Shown: positions 16,107 through 24,527, counted from the stretch's first letter. The stretch: 64,000 nucleotides of DNA from Asticcacaulis solisilvae (GCF_017875235.1 NZ_JAGGMI010000020.1:1-64000), one strand, 5' to 3'. Numbers and translations: made by a program. Notes: generated from the letters alone by a model not told the origin.

Positions 16107-16885
16107 TGGAACCCTATAGCGCCGACCGCTCGCTTTACGGCAAACTGCGCCGCCGCCTGGCCCGGCTGGTGGCGACCAAGCCCGCGCGCCTGTCCGGCCT
16201 GTCCCGCCCTCTTCTGACCATCAGTTTCGACGACGCGCCCGTGTCCGCCGCCCATGAGGGCGCAGCGATTCTGGAGCGCCATGGCGCGCGTGGCACCTAT
16301 TTCATCTCGACAGGCCTCAGCGGCCAGGAAAGCCATCTTGGCCGCTATACAGACGCCGCCGACATCCGCGCGCTGCATGCCGCCGGCCACGAAATCGCCT
16401 GCCATACCTTGACGCATCTCGACTGCGGCCGCGCCAAAGGCACTGCGATCGCCGCCGAACTGGATGCGAATCACGACGCGCTAATCGCGCTCGGCGTCCC
16501 TGCTCCACGTACCTTTGCCTATCCGTACGGCGACGTGTCGCCGGCCTCCAAGGACGTGCTCAATACGCGGTTCACCGCATCGCGCGCCCTGCACCATGGC
16601 CTTGTCGTCACGGGCACCGACCTCAACCAGGCGCCGGCTGTCGGGATCGAAGGCGCCGACGGGGAAGATGTGGCGCGCCATTGGCTGGCGCGCGCGGCAG
16701 CGATGCCCGACAGCTGGCTGATTCTCTACACGCACGACGTCCGCGAAAAACCGTCGAGCTGGGGCTGCACGCCGCAGGTTCTGGAACGGCTGGTTTCTGA
16801 GGCGGTTGCAAAGGACTTTGAAATCGTCACCTTTGAAGACGGCACGCGCCGGGCCCTGGTCTCCGAGACGACCAAGGCCGCCTGA
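16106..16885 (+). CDS. hfsH: HfsH-like polysaccharide deacetylase
   Basis: A 259-residue NodB-type carbohydrate esterase 4. Motif 1 is TISFDDAP with the catalytic and metal Asp pair, motif 2 HTLTH with the zinc histidines, motif 3 RTFAYPYG, and motif 4 LILYTHD with the late catalytic His. There is no signal peptide, which fits a cytoplasmic deacetylase acting on lipid-linked intermediates. In Caulobacter HfsH deacetylates GlcNAc in holdfast and so makes it adhesive. The ATG at 16106 overlaps the hfsG stop by one base (TGATG); a GTG three bases earlier is the alternative. Last gene of the E-F-G-H operon. Confidence 0.92.
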   Translation: MEPYSADRSLYGKLRRRLARLVATKPARLSGLSRPLLTISFDDAPVSAAHEGAAILERHGARGTYFISTGLSGQESHLGRYTDAADIRALHAAGHEIACHTLTHLDCGRAKGTAIAAELDANHDALIALGVPAPRTFAYPYGDVSPASKDVLNTRFTASRALHHGLVVTGTDLNQAPAVGIEGADGEDVARHWLARAAAMPDSWLILYTHDVREKPSSWGCTPQVLERLVSEAVAKDFEIVTFEDGTRRALVSETTKAA

Positions 16886-17002
16886 CGGCCGGCGTTAAAT
16901 ACATTAGTATATGCACGTCGAAGTCGCGCGTAATATCGATTGCACCTCTGGCTACCCTTGTTAACATGGGGGCGAGTTGAGTTAGAGGGGGATTCCTCGC
17001 AC

Positions 17003-17671
17003 ATGGACAAACAGTCCGCCGTCGCGACACTATCAAAGCGTCAAAAGGAGATCCTGCGCCTGGCCGCCCGCCAGTACCAGGCGAAGGAAATCGCGCGCAT
17101 CCTGAAAATCAGCGAGCATACCGTCAAGACGCACGTCGACGAAGCGCGGCGGCGGCTGAACGCGCCAAGCATGCGCGATGCCGCGCAAACCCTTGTGTCA
17201 TATGAAGCTCAATTAGATCAGTCCCCTCAGGGGGGACCCCCGACGGAGGTGATAGCGGAGCCCGAAAAAACGGAGCAAATTCCGCCACATGACCGAGCAA
17301 ACCTTATCGAACCAACACGTCATGATGATCAGCTGGAACCAACTGGAGACAGTCCTGAAAATGATGGCGGCCTCAGTAAAACAACCGCACGTGACGGACG
17401 CAGTCGCGGGGATACAGCACCATTACCGGACGGATGGACCCGAGAAGGCGCTGTTCAACCTCGTTACGGCCATAGCGTGGCTCACGGAAGATGGGACTGG
17501 GTCAGCAGACGGCTGAAAAGCCTGAGCGTTGTCCAATGCCTGGTTTTCATTTTGGGTGGCACCATTGCCTTAGGCTTCGCCGCCATCCTGATGATCCTCA
17601 TGGCCATGACGATGGTCCAAGCCATTTACAATGTGACCGGCGAGCCCCTGGCCGTCGAGGAAAAGCGTTAG
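17003..17671 (+). CDS. Membrane-tethered LuxR-type helix-turn-helix protein
   Basis: A 222-residue protein from the ATG at 17003, preceded by GAGGGGGA. The N-terminus is a LuxR/GerE DNA-binding domain (LSKRQKEILRLAAR, KEIARILKISEHTVKTHVDEARRRL, about residues 10-65). A polar, charged, low-complexity linker of about 100 residues follows, then one strong hydrophobic helix near the C-terminus (about 177-205). There is no receiver or autoinducer domain. This layout suggests a regulator held at the inner membrane, perhaps released by proteolysis or sensing through its membrane segment. It heads a three-gene operon lying between hfsH and hfsC, so holdfast or envelope genes are possible targets. Function inferred from domains only. 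Confidence 0.85.
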   Translation: MDKQSAVATLSKRQKEILRLAARQYQAKEIARILKISEHTVKTHVDEARRRLNAPSMRDAAQTLVSYEAQLDQSPQGGPPTEVIAEPEKTEQIPPHDRANLIEPTRHDDQLEPTGDSPENDGGLSKTTARDGRSRGDTAPLPDGWTREGAVQPRYGHSVAHGRWDWVSRRLKSLSVVQCLVFILGGTIALGFAAILMILMAMTMVQAIYNVTGEPLAVEEKR

Positions 17672-17699
17672 TCTACTTAAATCAGCAGGAAAGACAGAC

Positions 17700-18047
17700 A
17701 TGAAGCGAACGGAACTTGTGCTCCGCGGCGCGGAGCAACTGCGCGCAACCGAAAACATGATCGCCAGCGGCATCTGCGAGACCGCGAACCTGATGAGTAT
17801 GCTCGAGCGAATGCGCATGGACTCGAAACTCTCGGCCGTGATAGGTCAGGAAGCAATGACCGAACTGGCGCAAACCCTGACAATTCTGGCCGGCGCGCGC
17901 GCATCCATTATCCGTGTGCACGGACATCTGGATGATGTTAAGACGCGCATCGGTTGCGGAACCTTCATGTCGGGGCAAACTGAGGAGAAACTCCCCCCCA
18001 AGCCCACCGGCCAGTTGCACGTTGTTGGGGACAATAAAGCGGCCTGA
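17700..18047 (+). CDS. Hypothetical helical protein in the LuxR operon
   Basis: A 115-residue soluble protein with AGGAAAG as ribosome site. Residues 1-80 look all-helical with Met- and Leu-rich faces; the C-terminal 35 residues are loose and polar. There are no motifs I recognise. It starts 28 bases after the membrane-tethered LuxR gene, and its stop overlaps the next start by TGATG. It could be a partner of the regulator or of the membrane protein that follows. Confidence 0.75.
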   Translation: MKRTELVLRGAEQLRATENMIASGICETANLMSMLERMRMDSKLSAVIGQEAMTELAQTLTILAGARASIIRVHGHLDDVKTRIGCGTFMSGQTEEKLPPKPTGQLHVVGDNKAA

Positions 18048-18496
18048 TGGACTGGTACCTGGCGCATGTCATATGGGTAAACGCCGGCTGGCTGACGTTC
18101 GTCGCCTGCATGGTGCTGGCTATCTGGAAGGGCGGTCCTACCGAAAAGCGAGGCGCCGCCCTTATCGCCACCGGGTGCCTGCTTTCGCCAGTCCTCACCC
18201 GGTTCGACGGGCCGGGCCCCGGCCTGTATGTTCAGGCACTGGACACACTTCTTACTCTTGGCTTCGTCGCCCTTGCCTTGCAGTCGCGGCGCCTTTGGGT
18301 ATTCGTCATCTGCATGTGCTCGCTGAACGGCCTCATCACCTATTTTGTAACGGGTTATGAGGCCTTCAGCATGTACGCCTTCGTCACAGCCACAGGGTTC
18401 TGGCTTGGCTATGCTTGGCAGCTCTGCCTGATCTTCGGCGTCATTGATTACCAGCGGACGTTAAGGCGCCAAAGCGATACGCCGAAACCTGCTTAG
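18047..18496 (+). CDS. Hypothetical four- or five-helix membrane protein
   Basis: A 149-residue protein with hydrophobic segments at about 9-27, 38-52, 62-80, 85-103 and 112-132, joined by short loops. It is coupled to the preceding gene by a TGATG overlap. Aromatic and polar residues inside the helices (WVNAGW, YAWQLC) suggest a sensor or small transporter rather than a simple anchor, but I recognise no family. With the LuxR-type membrane regulator it may form a membrane sensing unit. Convergent with the XRE gene, with 21 bases between. Confidence 0.75.
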   Translation: MDWYLAHVIWVNAGWLTFVACMVLAIWKGGPTEKRGAALIATGCLLSPVLTRFDGPGPGLYVQALDTLLTLGFVALALQSRRLWVFVICMCSLNGLITYFVTGYEAFSMYAFVTATGFWLGYAWQLCLIFGVIDYQRTLRRQSDTPKPA

Positions 18497-18517
18497 CGTT
18501 TCCGGCATATATCGGGC

Positions 18518-18919
18518 TCAATCCTGCTCCGGGAGCATCGAGCGTACCAGCGTGACCACGGCGCGGCGCCGGGCAGGCGTCAGCTTCGGAAACCACTGGG
18601 CCAGTTCGATGCCCTCGCCCGATTGCAGGAACTTGCCGACGCCGGCTTCCAGCGGACCGATATCCTCGGCCTCGGTCGCGACTTCCTCAAAGAAGTAGGC
18701 CGGCGGCATTTTGAGCGTCCGGGCAATTTCGAACAGCATCGATGCGCTGACGCGGTTGCTGCCCCGTTCGTATTTCTGCACCTGCTGGAATGTCAGGCCG
18801 ATGGATTCGGCAAGATTTTGCTGGGTCAGGCCCATTTCCTTGCGACGCTTTCGGATATTGGCTCCGACCTTAATGTCCACAGGGTGGCTGTCTTCGGTAC
18901 TCACACGCAACTCCTTCAC
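18518..18919 (-). CDS. XRE-family regulator beside hfsC
   Basis: A 133-residue protein. The HTH_3 domain lies at about residues 18-75 (IRKRRKEMGLTQQNLAESIG, FQQVQKYERGSNRVS), and a C-terminal extension of about 55 residues ends in an Arg-rich helix. This layout is common in alphaproteobacterial XRE regulators of about 130 residues, several of which control adhesion or motility in Caulobacter. It follows hfsC on the same strand after 82 bases and may be read from hfsC or from its own promoter. Role in holdfast control is inferred from position only. Confidence 0.88.
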   Translation of the reverse strand: MKELRVSTEDSHPVDIKVGANIRKRRKEMGLTQQNLAESIGLTFQQVQKYERGSNRVSASMLFEIARTLKMPPAYFFEEVATEAEDIGPLEAGVGKFLQSGEGIELAQWFPKLTPARRRAVVTLVRSMLPEQD

Positions 18920-19001
18920 TTATCGAGCGTTATAAATACGTCATATCTGGTCGTATTCCAAACGTTTGCAACCTCTGGCCGACATTTAACCAAACGTAAC
19001 G

Positions 19002-20273
19002 TCAACCTTGGGTACTGTCCTTGTCTCCTGGCAATGAGAGTTTGACCAAAACCATCACGAACAGTGCCCAGCGCAGGTCGTTCCAGCCCAGCGCCATGCT
19101 TTCGGTGATGCTCGACAGGCTGTAGATGGCCAGCATGGGCAGGGCAAAATAGCCTGAGTCTCCCCGCCATGTCCGCCACAGGCCTTTCGCCCAGGCTTCG
19201 GCGAAGACGCAGGCCCACAGGACAAGCCCCACCCTGCCCAGGCCCAGCCAGACCTCGAACCAGCACGAGTGGGCGTGATAGGCCCTGAACCCCGCGACCT
19301 GGGTGATCTTGGCCAGCGGCGCATAGGCGCTCTCGTCCGTCCACACGACACCATAGCCGTAGCCCAGCAGGGGCCGCGCCCGGATCACGCGCTCTATGCC
19401 GTCCCAGATGAAGGTGCGCCCCGTGAGCGTCGGATCCTTGCCCAGCAAAAGGAATATCTTTTCCGGCGCGAACCACATGAATCCCGCCAGGCACAAAAGC
19501 ACCGTCACCGCCAGCCAGGTCAGGAGGATGCCCAGCACGGGCCCGCGTTGGGTGAGATAGACGAAGACGATGCCCGCCCCGCCCAGCATCAGCGACACCA
19601 GCGCGGTCTTCGACTGCGACATGATCACCAGAAAGACCATGGCCGCGGCGATCCCCAACCAGAAGACGCGCCGCGACGGATTGTGCATCGACGCGGCCAC
19701 CGAGGCACAAAAGCCGATGGCCATGATGGCGCCGAGATTGTTCTTTTCCAGCCAGACGCCGCGCCACGCCCCTGGAAACAGCTCCTGCATCCGGCCCATC
19801 TGCGGCACGAACACGGCCAGGAAATAGGACGCCGCCATGGCGATGGTGAAGGTGATGGCCAGGACTTCCGACAGGCGCTTCCAACTGAAGCGCGCGGCGA
19901 TCGCATAGCCGCACAGGACGGTGACCAGCATGGCGACGCAGCGCCGGATGGTGCCCGACGGGTCGATCGACCACAATACCGAAACGCAGCACAGCGCCAG
20001 CAGCGTCATGAGCGTCGCCGTCCGCCAGGTGGCGTCGAGCAGCGGCCGCCAGCAGATGGCGCACAGGACAAAACCCAACAGGTAGAACGGGTAATAGAAA
20101 TTGCGGATCAGCATCCCGGCTTCGGTATTGCCGGTCGTGTAGCCAAACAGGGGCGCCTGCCAGGCCTGGGAAAAGACGAGCAGGACGGCGACGGCGCAGA
20201 ACAGCGACAACCAGTTGCCGCGCCAGTCGTCTATGAAACTCTTCACGACGCCCTTGCGCGGCTTGCCGGCCAC
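19002..20273 (-). CDS. hfsC: HfsC-like O-antigen ligase/polymerase family protein
   Basis: A 423-residue membrane protein with about ten hydrophobic helices and a Wzy_C/O-antigen ligase region in the second half (WDGIERVIRARPLLGYGYG, then HAHSCWFEVWLGLG, the conserved His loop facing the periplasm). It would polymerise holdfast repeat units. The start is a GTG at 20273 inside the 3' end of hfsB, a 31-base overlap, so expression is tied to hfsB. Caulobacter has two redundant polymerases, HfsC and HfsI; I choose HfsC from gene order next to hfsB. Confidence 0.85.
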   Translation of the reverse strand: MAGKPRKGVVKSFIDDWRGNWLSLFCAVAVLLVFSQAWQAPLFGYTTGNTEAGMLIRNFYYPFYLLGFVLCAICWRPLLDATWRTATLMTLLALCCVSVLWSIDPSGTIRRCVAMLVTVLCGYAIAARFSWKRLSEVLAITFTIAMAASYFLAVFVPQMGRMQELFPGAWRGVWLEKNNLGAIMAIGFCASVAASMHNPSRRVFWLGIAAAMVFLVIMSQSKTALVSLMLGGAGIVFVYLTQRGPVLGILLTWLAVTVLLCLAGFMWFAPEKIFLLLGKDPTLTGRTFIWDGIERVIRARPLLGYGYGVVWTDESAYAPLAKITQVAGFRAYHAHSCWFEVWLGLGRVGLVLWACVFAEAWAKGLWRTWRGDSGYFALPMLAIYSLSSITESMALGWNDLRWALFVMVLVKLSLPGDKDSTQG

Positions 20274-20956
20274 GGCGGCGTCCAGCCCTTTTGGGGTCTG
20301 GCGCGGTTATAGACGATGCCCAGCACCTTGCCGCCGGCCTGTTCAAGATCGGCCTTGAGCGCCAGGCGGCTTTGCGTATCGCCCTCGCCTTCGCTGACCA
20401 CCATGATCACGCCATCCATCAACCCGGCCAGTTGCAGGGCGTGCACCGAACGGTCCGCCGCCGGCGCATCGACGACGACGGTTCCGGCATGGCTCTTCAG
20501 CGCCGTCCAGTAGCCGGTCTGCTCGAACAGCTTGACCCTCTGGCCGGGCGCAAGCTTCTCGGCGCAGAAGCGCGTCACCCACAGGCGCTTGTCGAGGAAG
20601 GGCTGGGCCACCAGAAAGCGGTCGTCGCCGAGCGGCAGGCCCTGCGCATCGCGCGACGGCGGGACCAGGGTAAAAAAGGCCGATCCATCGGGCGACGCCT
20701 GGCTTAAAGGCCCCGGCGGCCCGAACCGTCCGGGCTCGCGGACCAGCGCGTCCATCTGCGACTGTTCGCGCAGGTCGGCGTCGATCAGCCAGACCGGCTT
20801 GGCGGCAAAGGCCGCCTCACAACGGGCATATTCGCGCGCGACCGTCGATACGCCTTCGCCGGACAGGGCCGACACGAACATCAGCGCGCGGCCCCGCCCC
20901 GCCGGCCGTCCCAGCGCCGACATCAGCTCAGCCATTTCGCGGGTCAGGTCGATCAT
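20243..20956 (-). CDS. hfsB: HfsB-like tyrosine-kinase-type ATPase with altered Walker A
   Basis: A 237-residue protein from the ATG at 20956, which overlaps the hfsA stop by one base (TGATG). The fold matches the cytoplasmic BY-kinase/ParA-like ATPases that partner chain-length proteins: a P-loop region near residue 30, Walker A' LIDADLREQS, and a Walker B-like VVVDAPAADRS. The P-loop reads SGEGVST in place of the usual GEGKST, so the nucleotide-binding Lys is Val36. There is no Tyr-rich C-terminal tail. It may act without ATP hydrolysis, as a structural partner of HfsA. The family call is supported by position between hfsA and hfsC. Confidence 0.85.
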   Translation of the reverse strand: MIDLTREMAELMSALGRPAGRGRALMFVSALSGEGVSTVAREYARCEAAFAAKPVWLIDADLREQSQMDALVREPGRFGPPGPLSQASPDGSAFFTLVPPSRDAQGLPLGDDRFLVAQPFLDKRLWVTRFCAEKLAPGQRVKLFEQTGYWTALKSHAGTVVVDAPAADRSVHALQLAGLMDGVIMVVSEGEGDTQSRLALKADLEQAGGKVLGIVYNRARPQKGWTPPWPASRARAS

Positions 20957-22410
20957 CAGGCGGTCTTGTTCTCGGCGCGCGCCAGCACCGGCAGGCCCAA
21001 AGATCGCCCGGCCATGTCGGCATCGACAAAGCCCCGGCGCGTCACCGCGCGCAGCAGGCCGGCGCACAGGGCAGTGAAGGCGGCGAACAGGAAGGCCATG
21101 ATCATGACGATGCGTTTCAGGCTCTTGGGCTTGTCGGGCAGGGACGCCATTTCGACGACGCGCACGGCTTCGTCGCTGTTCTTGGTCATCTGGCGCTGGG
21201 CTTCATTTTCCTGGATGCGTTGGGTAAAGTTGCGGATATTGGTCTGCAGCGCGTCGCGCTCGCTCGACAGGGTGGTGAAGCGCGCCTCGATGCCCGTCAG
21301 TTCCTGCATCTTGCGCGTCGCTTCGTCGGCCTGCGCCTGCAACTGGGCGGCGCGCGCCGACAGCGAGGCGGTTTCGGCGTCGAGGTTGAGGCGCTGGGTG
21401 ACCAGGTCCTGGTAGATCGGGTTGACGCCGATGCGGTGATCCTTCTCGCCGACGCCGGCGCCCGACTTCATCAGGGCCTGCAGCGAGGCGATCTGCTGGT
21501 CGATGTCGCGGATCGGCTGCGATTCGGGCAGGTAGCGCGCCAGCATCTCCTGCCGCTGCTGCTGGAGCGCCAAAATGCGTGTCGGCACCGACAGGTCGAG
21601 ATTGCGCTCGACGCTCATTTCGGGGCTCAGGCGTTTCAGGTTGGCGCTGACCTCGGCCAGCTTGGCGCGGTTGGTCGCCATCTGAGAGCGCGTGGCATAA
21701 AGGTCGCCGACCACCTGGTCGTAGATCTTGGACCAGGTCGCCTTTGCGGTGGCGAAATCGCCGACGCCGTGCTGGGTCAGAAAGTTCTGATAGGCCATGT
21801 CGGTATCGGCCAGCTTCTGGTCGAAGTCGGCCTTCTGTTTCTGCAAGGCCGGGCCGATGGTGTCCGGATAGACCTCAAGCCGGTAGACCTGGTACTCGTC
21901 AATGATCGCATTGAGGATCAGCGCCGCCGACATGGCGTCGGAATGCTTGAACAGCAGGCGGACGACGTTGTTGTCGGGCGCGGTCTGGGCTTCGAAGCCG
22001 CCCTGCAGGACCTTGAGCGCCGCGGCATCGGCGGCGCGGACCTGGGCGTCGCCCTTGGGCGTCCACATTTCCGGCGCCTCCGGCAGGACGGTGCGGTAGC
22101 CGACCTTGGCGATGACACGCTTTTTCAGTTCGTTGGAATTGAGGATTTCGACTTCGGACTGGACGACCTGGTCGATATCAGCGATGGCGCCGCGCGCCGC
22201 GTCGCCGGCCAGGGGGTCGTAGACATAGTCCTTGCTGACCTGCATCAAGAGGCTGGCGTTGGCGGTATAGGTCGACGGCATGGAAAAGGCGACGGCCAAC
22301 CCCAGGCCTAACAGGACGATGAAAACAAGCAGCATCAGCCATACCTCGCGCCTCAGGCGCGGGAGGATATCGGCCGGTTCAAGCCGCAGCTGTCGCTTTA
22401 CGCTCGCCAT
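20956..22410 (-). CDS. hfsA: HfsA-like polysaccharide co-polymerase (Wzz/GNVR)
   Basis: A 484-residue protein with a cytoplasmic N-terminus, a first membrane helix at about 27-47 (LLVFIVLLGLGLAVAF), a long periplasmic coiled-coil region, and a second helix at about 440-463, followed by a short basic tail. Wzz-type beginning (DILPRLRREVWLML) and GNVR-like region (QTNIRNFTQRIQENEAQRQM) are visible. It sets chain length and links inner-membrane polymerisation to export. First gene of the hfsA-B-C operon, divergent from hfsD with about 196 bases between starts. Confidence 0.92.
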   Translation of the reverse strand: MASVKRQLRLEPADILPRLRREVWLMLLVFIVLLGLGLAVAFSMPSTYTANASLLMQVSKDYVYDPLAGDAARGAIADIDQVVQSEVEILNSNELKKRVIAKVGYRTVLPEAPEMWTPKGDAQVRAADAAALKVLQGGFEAQTAPDNNVVRLLFKHSDAMSAALILNAIIDEYQVYRLEVYPDTIGPALQKQKADFDQKLADTDMAYQNFLTQHGVGDFATAKATWSKIYDQVVGDLYATRSQMATNRAKLAEVSANLKRLSPEMSVERNLDLSVPTRILALQQQRQEMLARYLPESQPIRDIDQQIASLQALMKSGAGVGEKDHRIGVNPIYQDLVTQRLNLDAETASLSARAAQLQAQADEATRKMQELTGIEARFTTLSSERDALQTNIRNFTQRIQENEAQRQMTKNSDEAVRVVEMASLPDKPKSLKRIVMIMAFLFAAFTALCAGLLRAVTRRGFVDADMAGRSLGLPVLARAENKTA

Positions 22411-22606
22411 ACGCTTCCTTGGGCCCTCCTCTCTTTTGTGAGATGCAGTGAGTCTGGGGCCTTGCCAATCGCTTCACCGTCGTTTCCGGCGGCATCGTTA
22501 ACCTTATCTTGGCCGCGATTAATGAATCTTTACCACTTTACCGGTTTAGCATTCCGACCAAGCAATTTTGCTTTTCCGATCGAACAACTGGGATTAGCTT
22601 CCCGCC
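22411..22606. promoter_or_regulatory. Divergent promoter region of hfsA and hfsD
   Basis: 196 bases between the starts of hfsA and hfsD. It is AT-richer than the flanks around 22495-22590 and contains GTTAACC and GATTAATG. These resemble single CtrA half sites but do not form the TTAA-N7-TTAA pair. Both export genes must be driven from here; no promoter boxes can be fixed by eye. Confidence 0.5.
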
Positions 22607-23314
22607 ATGCTGACGCGCCGCACCCTTATGTCCTTCGTGACCGCCATGGCCTTGGCGCCGGCGGTGGCGCGCGCCGCTCAGCGCCAAGCCGAGGCGCCGT
22701 TGATCGAATTTTCGGAGTGGCAGGACGACGAGCCGCTCTATCTCTTCTTTCCCGGCGACAAGCTGGAGGTCAGCGTGACCTCGGCGCCGGAACTCAATCG
22801 CCAGACCCAGGTCGGCGCTGACGGGCGCATCACCCTGCCCCAGATCGGCCAGGTGATGGCGGCCTACAAGTCCGTACCGCAGCTTCAGGAAGAGATTTCG
22901 GGACGATACGCGCGGGTGCTACGCTATCCGGAGGTGACGGTGTTTCCGGGCGACACGGCGCCGACGCGCGTCCTGGTCGGCGGCGAGGTACGCACGCCCG
23001 GCTGGGTCGAAATCCAGGGCGACATGGACGCCCTGCAGGCCATCATGGCCGCGGGCGGTTTCCTGCCGTCGGCAAGGTCGAAGAAGGTGGTGATTATCCG
23101 GCGCGGCCATGATGGCCGGGCCATGCGCCGCACGATCGACCTGAAGTCGATCCTGTCCGGCGAGCGCAGCCAGATGACGGCGCTGCGCCGTTTCGATATC
23201 CTGTTCGTGCCGCGCAGCAGCATCGCCGAAGCCGGCCTGTTCGTCGACCAATGGGTCAACCAGCTGATTCCGGGCGGAATCCTGAACTATTTTATGTACC
23301 GCACGTTTAACTAG
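22607..23314 (+). CDS. hfsD: HfsD-like polysaccharide export protein (Wza family)
   Basis: A 235-residue outer-membrane or periplasmic export protein. Signal peptide with a twin Arg (TRRTLM) and cleavage near VARA-A. Poly_export domain from about residue 42 (YLFFPGDKLEVSVTSAPELN, VGADGRITLPQIG) and an SLBB-like domain (VLVGGEVRTPGWVEIQGD). There is no lipobox Cys, unlike E. coli Wza, and the protein is shorter. It forms the exit channel for holdfast polymer with HfsA. The stop overlaps the stop of a convergent gene by four bases. Confidence 0.9.
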   Translation: MLTRRTLMSFVTAMALAPAVARAAQRQAEAPLIEFSEWQDDEPLYLFFPGDKLEVSVTSAPELNRQTQVGADGRITLPQIGQVMAAYKSVPQLQEEISGRYARVLRYPEVTVFPGDTAPTRVLVGGEVRTPGWVEIQGDMDALQAIMAAGGFLPSARSKKVVIIRRGHDGRAMRRTIDLKSILSGERSQMTALRRFDILFVPRSSIAEAGLFVDQWVNQLIPGGILNYFMYRTFN

Positions 23315-23679
23315 TTTTCCCGCGACATCGTGAGCTTTAACCACGGACAGACGACGAGCCCCAGCCTAAGTCCGGTCGCGCGCAGATAATTCAAGAGCTG
23401 CGCCTTGTGCTCCTGTACGATCGAAGGCGAAGCCTTCAATTCCAGTATGATCTTATCAAAGCAGACAAAGTCGGGCTTGTACGCCTGATCAAGACGCTCG
23501 CCCTTGTAGCTCAGGTTCAATGGCCTGTGCGCGGCATATGGAATCTTGGCTCTGTTAAATTCACGGGCCAGGCATTCCTGGTACACGGCTTCGAGAAAAC
23601 CAGTCCCCATCTCACGATCGACTTCAAAGATCGCGCCTCGAATACGGAAGACTTCGTCTTCGTATAGCAGGTCCGCCAT
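23311..23679 (-). CDS. GxxExxY family protein
   Basis: A 122-residue protein of the small GxxExxY family (GTGFLEAVYQECLA at about 26-39). PDFVCFDKIILELKAS gives an Asp and a Glu-x-Lys in the spacing of a PD-(D/E)XK nuclease fold, which this family is thought to have. Members are frequent, often clustered and of unknown function in bacteroidetes and alphaproteobacteria. Its stop overlaps that of hfsD on the other strand. It is not obviously linked to holdfast. Confidence 0.9.
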   Translation of the reverse strand: MADLLYEDEVFRIRGAIFEVDREMGTGFLEAVYQECLAREFNRAKIPYAAHRPLNLSYKGERLDQAYKPDFVCFDKIILELKASPSIVQEHKAQLLNYLRATGLRLGLVVCPWLKLTMSREN

Positions 23680-23774
23680 CTTCAGTGCCTTTCCGTGTCA
23701 ACATTCGCGTCAGCGAATGTCTTTCCGTGACTTCCGTGGTCAAATCAACAGAAGCCGCACATTGGACCCTGGAA

Positions 23775-24056
23775 TTAGGCAGCTAACCCGATACGGCCCG
23801 CGTCGATCCACTGGCGGGCGGCCTTCTGCGCTTCGGCGATGTCTTCGCGGTCCATTTCACGCGACAGTTCACGGCGATAGACGCTGGCTTCCATCGAGCC
23901 ACGCATGGCCGCCAGGTTGAACATCATGTGCGCCGAGATCATGTCCAAAGGCGCGCCGCCCTGGCCGGTCGAGTACATCATGCCCAGACGGAAAAGCTCG
24001 TCGCCCGACATATCAGGGGTCGGCAGGGGAAGGGTCGTGACTTCAGTCGTATTCAT
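23775..24056 (-). CDS. Small Sel1-repeat-like protein
   Basis: A 93-residue protein from the ATG at 24056; a longer frame to 24146 has no better start. Residues 25-60 (LFRLGMMYSTGQGGAPLDMISAHMMFNLAA) match one Sel1/TPR-like repeat, and a helical tail follows (YRRELSREMDREDIAEAQ). No signal peptide. Single-repeat proteins of this size usually act as small adaptors. No clear partner nearby; an AT-rich gap lies upstream. Confidence 0.75.
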   Translation of the reverse strand: MNTTEVTTLPLPTPDMSGDELFRLGMMYSTGQGGAPLDMISAHMMFNLAAMRGSMEASVYRRELSREMDREDIAEAQKAARQWIDAGRIGLAA

Positions 24057-24527
24057 CGTTTTGATGCCGCGCTGTTCTGGCGCGTCTCCACAAGAGTTGA
24101 TAACGACGATTTCAACACCCGCTCGTGAAATTAAAGTTAATATCAAAATTTACGCTGAATTTTTTATGTAAACGACGAATTAATATTAAAAATCATGTTA
24201 ACCAGTCCACCTATGTTCGTTATTTGTCTATAAATTTATAAGTATAATTTACTTATCAAACATCAATAATTTGGTTATTACACACACAACCCCTTCCAAT
24301 CCAATTAAAACTGTCGTTAACAGTTCAGTTGAATCACTCCCGACATCAGCAGACCACCTGAAATCAACGCTTGTTTAACCGCCGAAAACCGGCCGCAATC
24401 CGTTCAGGTTCGGTTCACATCGAAAGAGTCATAAAAGTCCTCAAGACGATAATGGTTATCGCCCAGCGTCCCAGGTACGCGTATAACCGGCAAAAACCGG
24501 TGACCTGGCTGGACAATGAGGAAACCT
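24057..24527. other. AT-rich intergenic region
   Basis: 471 bases without a supported gene. Bases from about 24130 to 24310 are strongly AT-rich compared with everything around (runs such as AATTAATATTAAAAATC). No open frame, tRNA or clean terminator is visible. It must hold the promoters of the Sel1-like gene and the RcnB-like gene. Several GTTAAC-type words occur (near 24193 and 24315), but no paired CtrA box. Confidence 0.5.

Noticed and set aside
18986-19000. CtrA-box-like TTAA-N7-TAAC
   Set aside because: Only one half matches fully; single TTAAC words are too common here to call a CtrA site without a weight-matrix scan.
19269-20312. 347-residue open frame opposite hfsC
   Set aside because: Antisense to a clear polymerase gene; no motifs and biased composition.
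21220-22311. 363-residue open frame opposite hfsA
   Set aside because: Shadow of the chain-length gene; no start signal.
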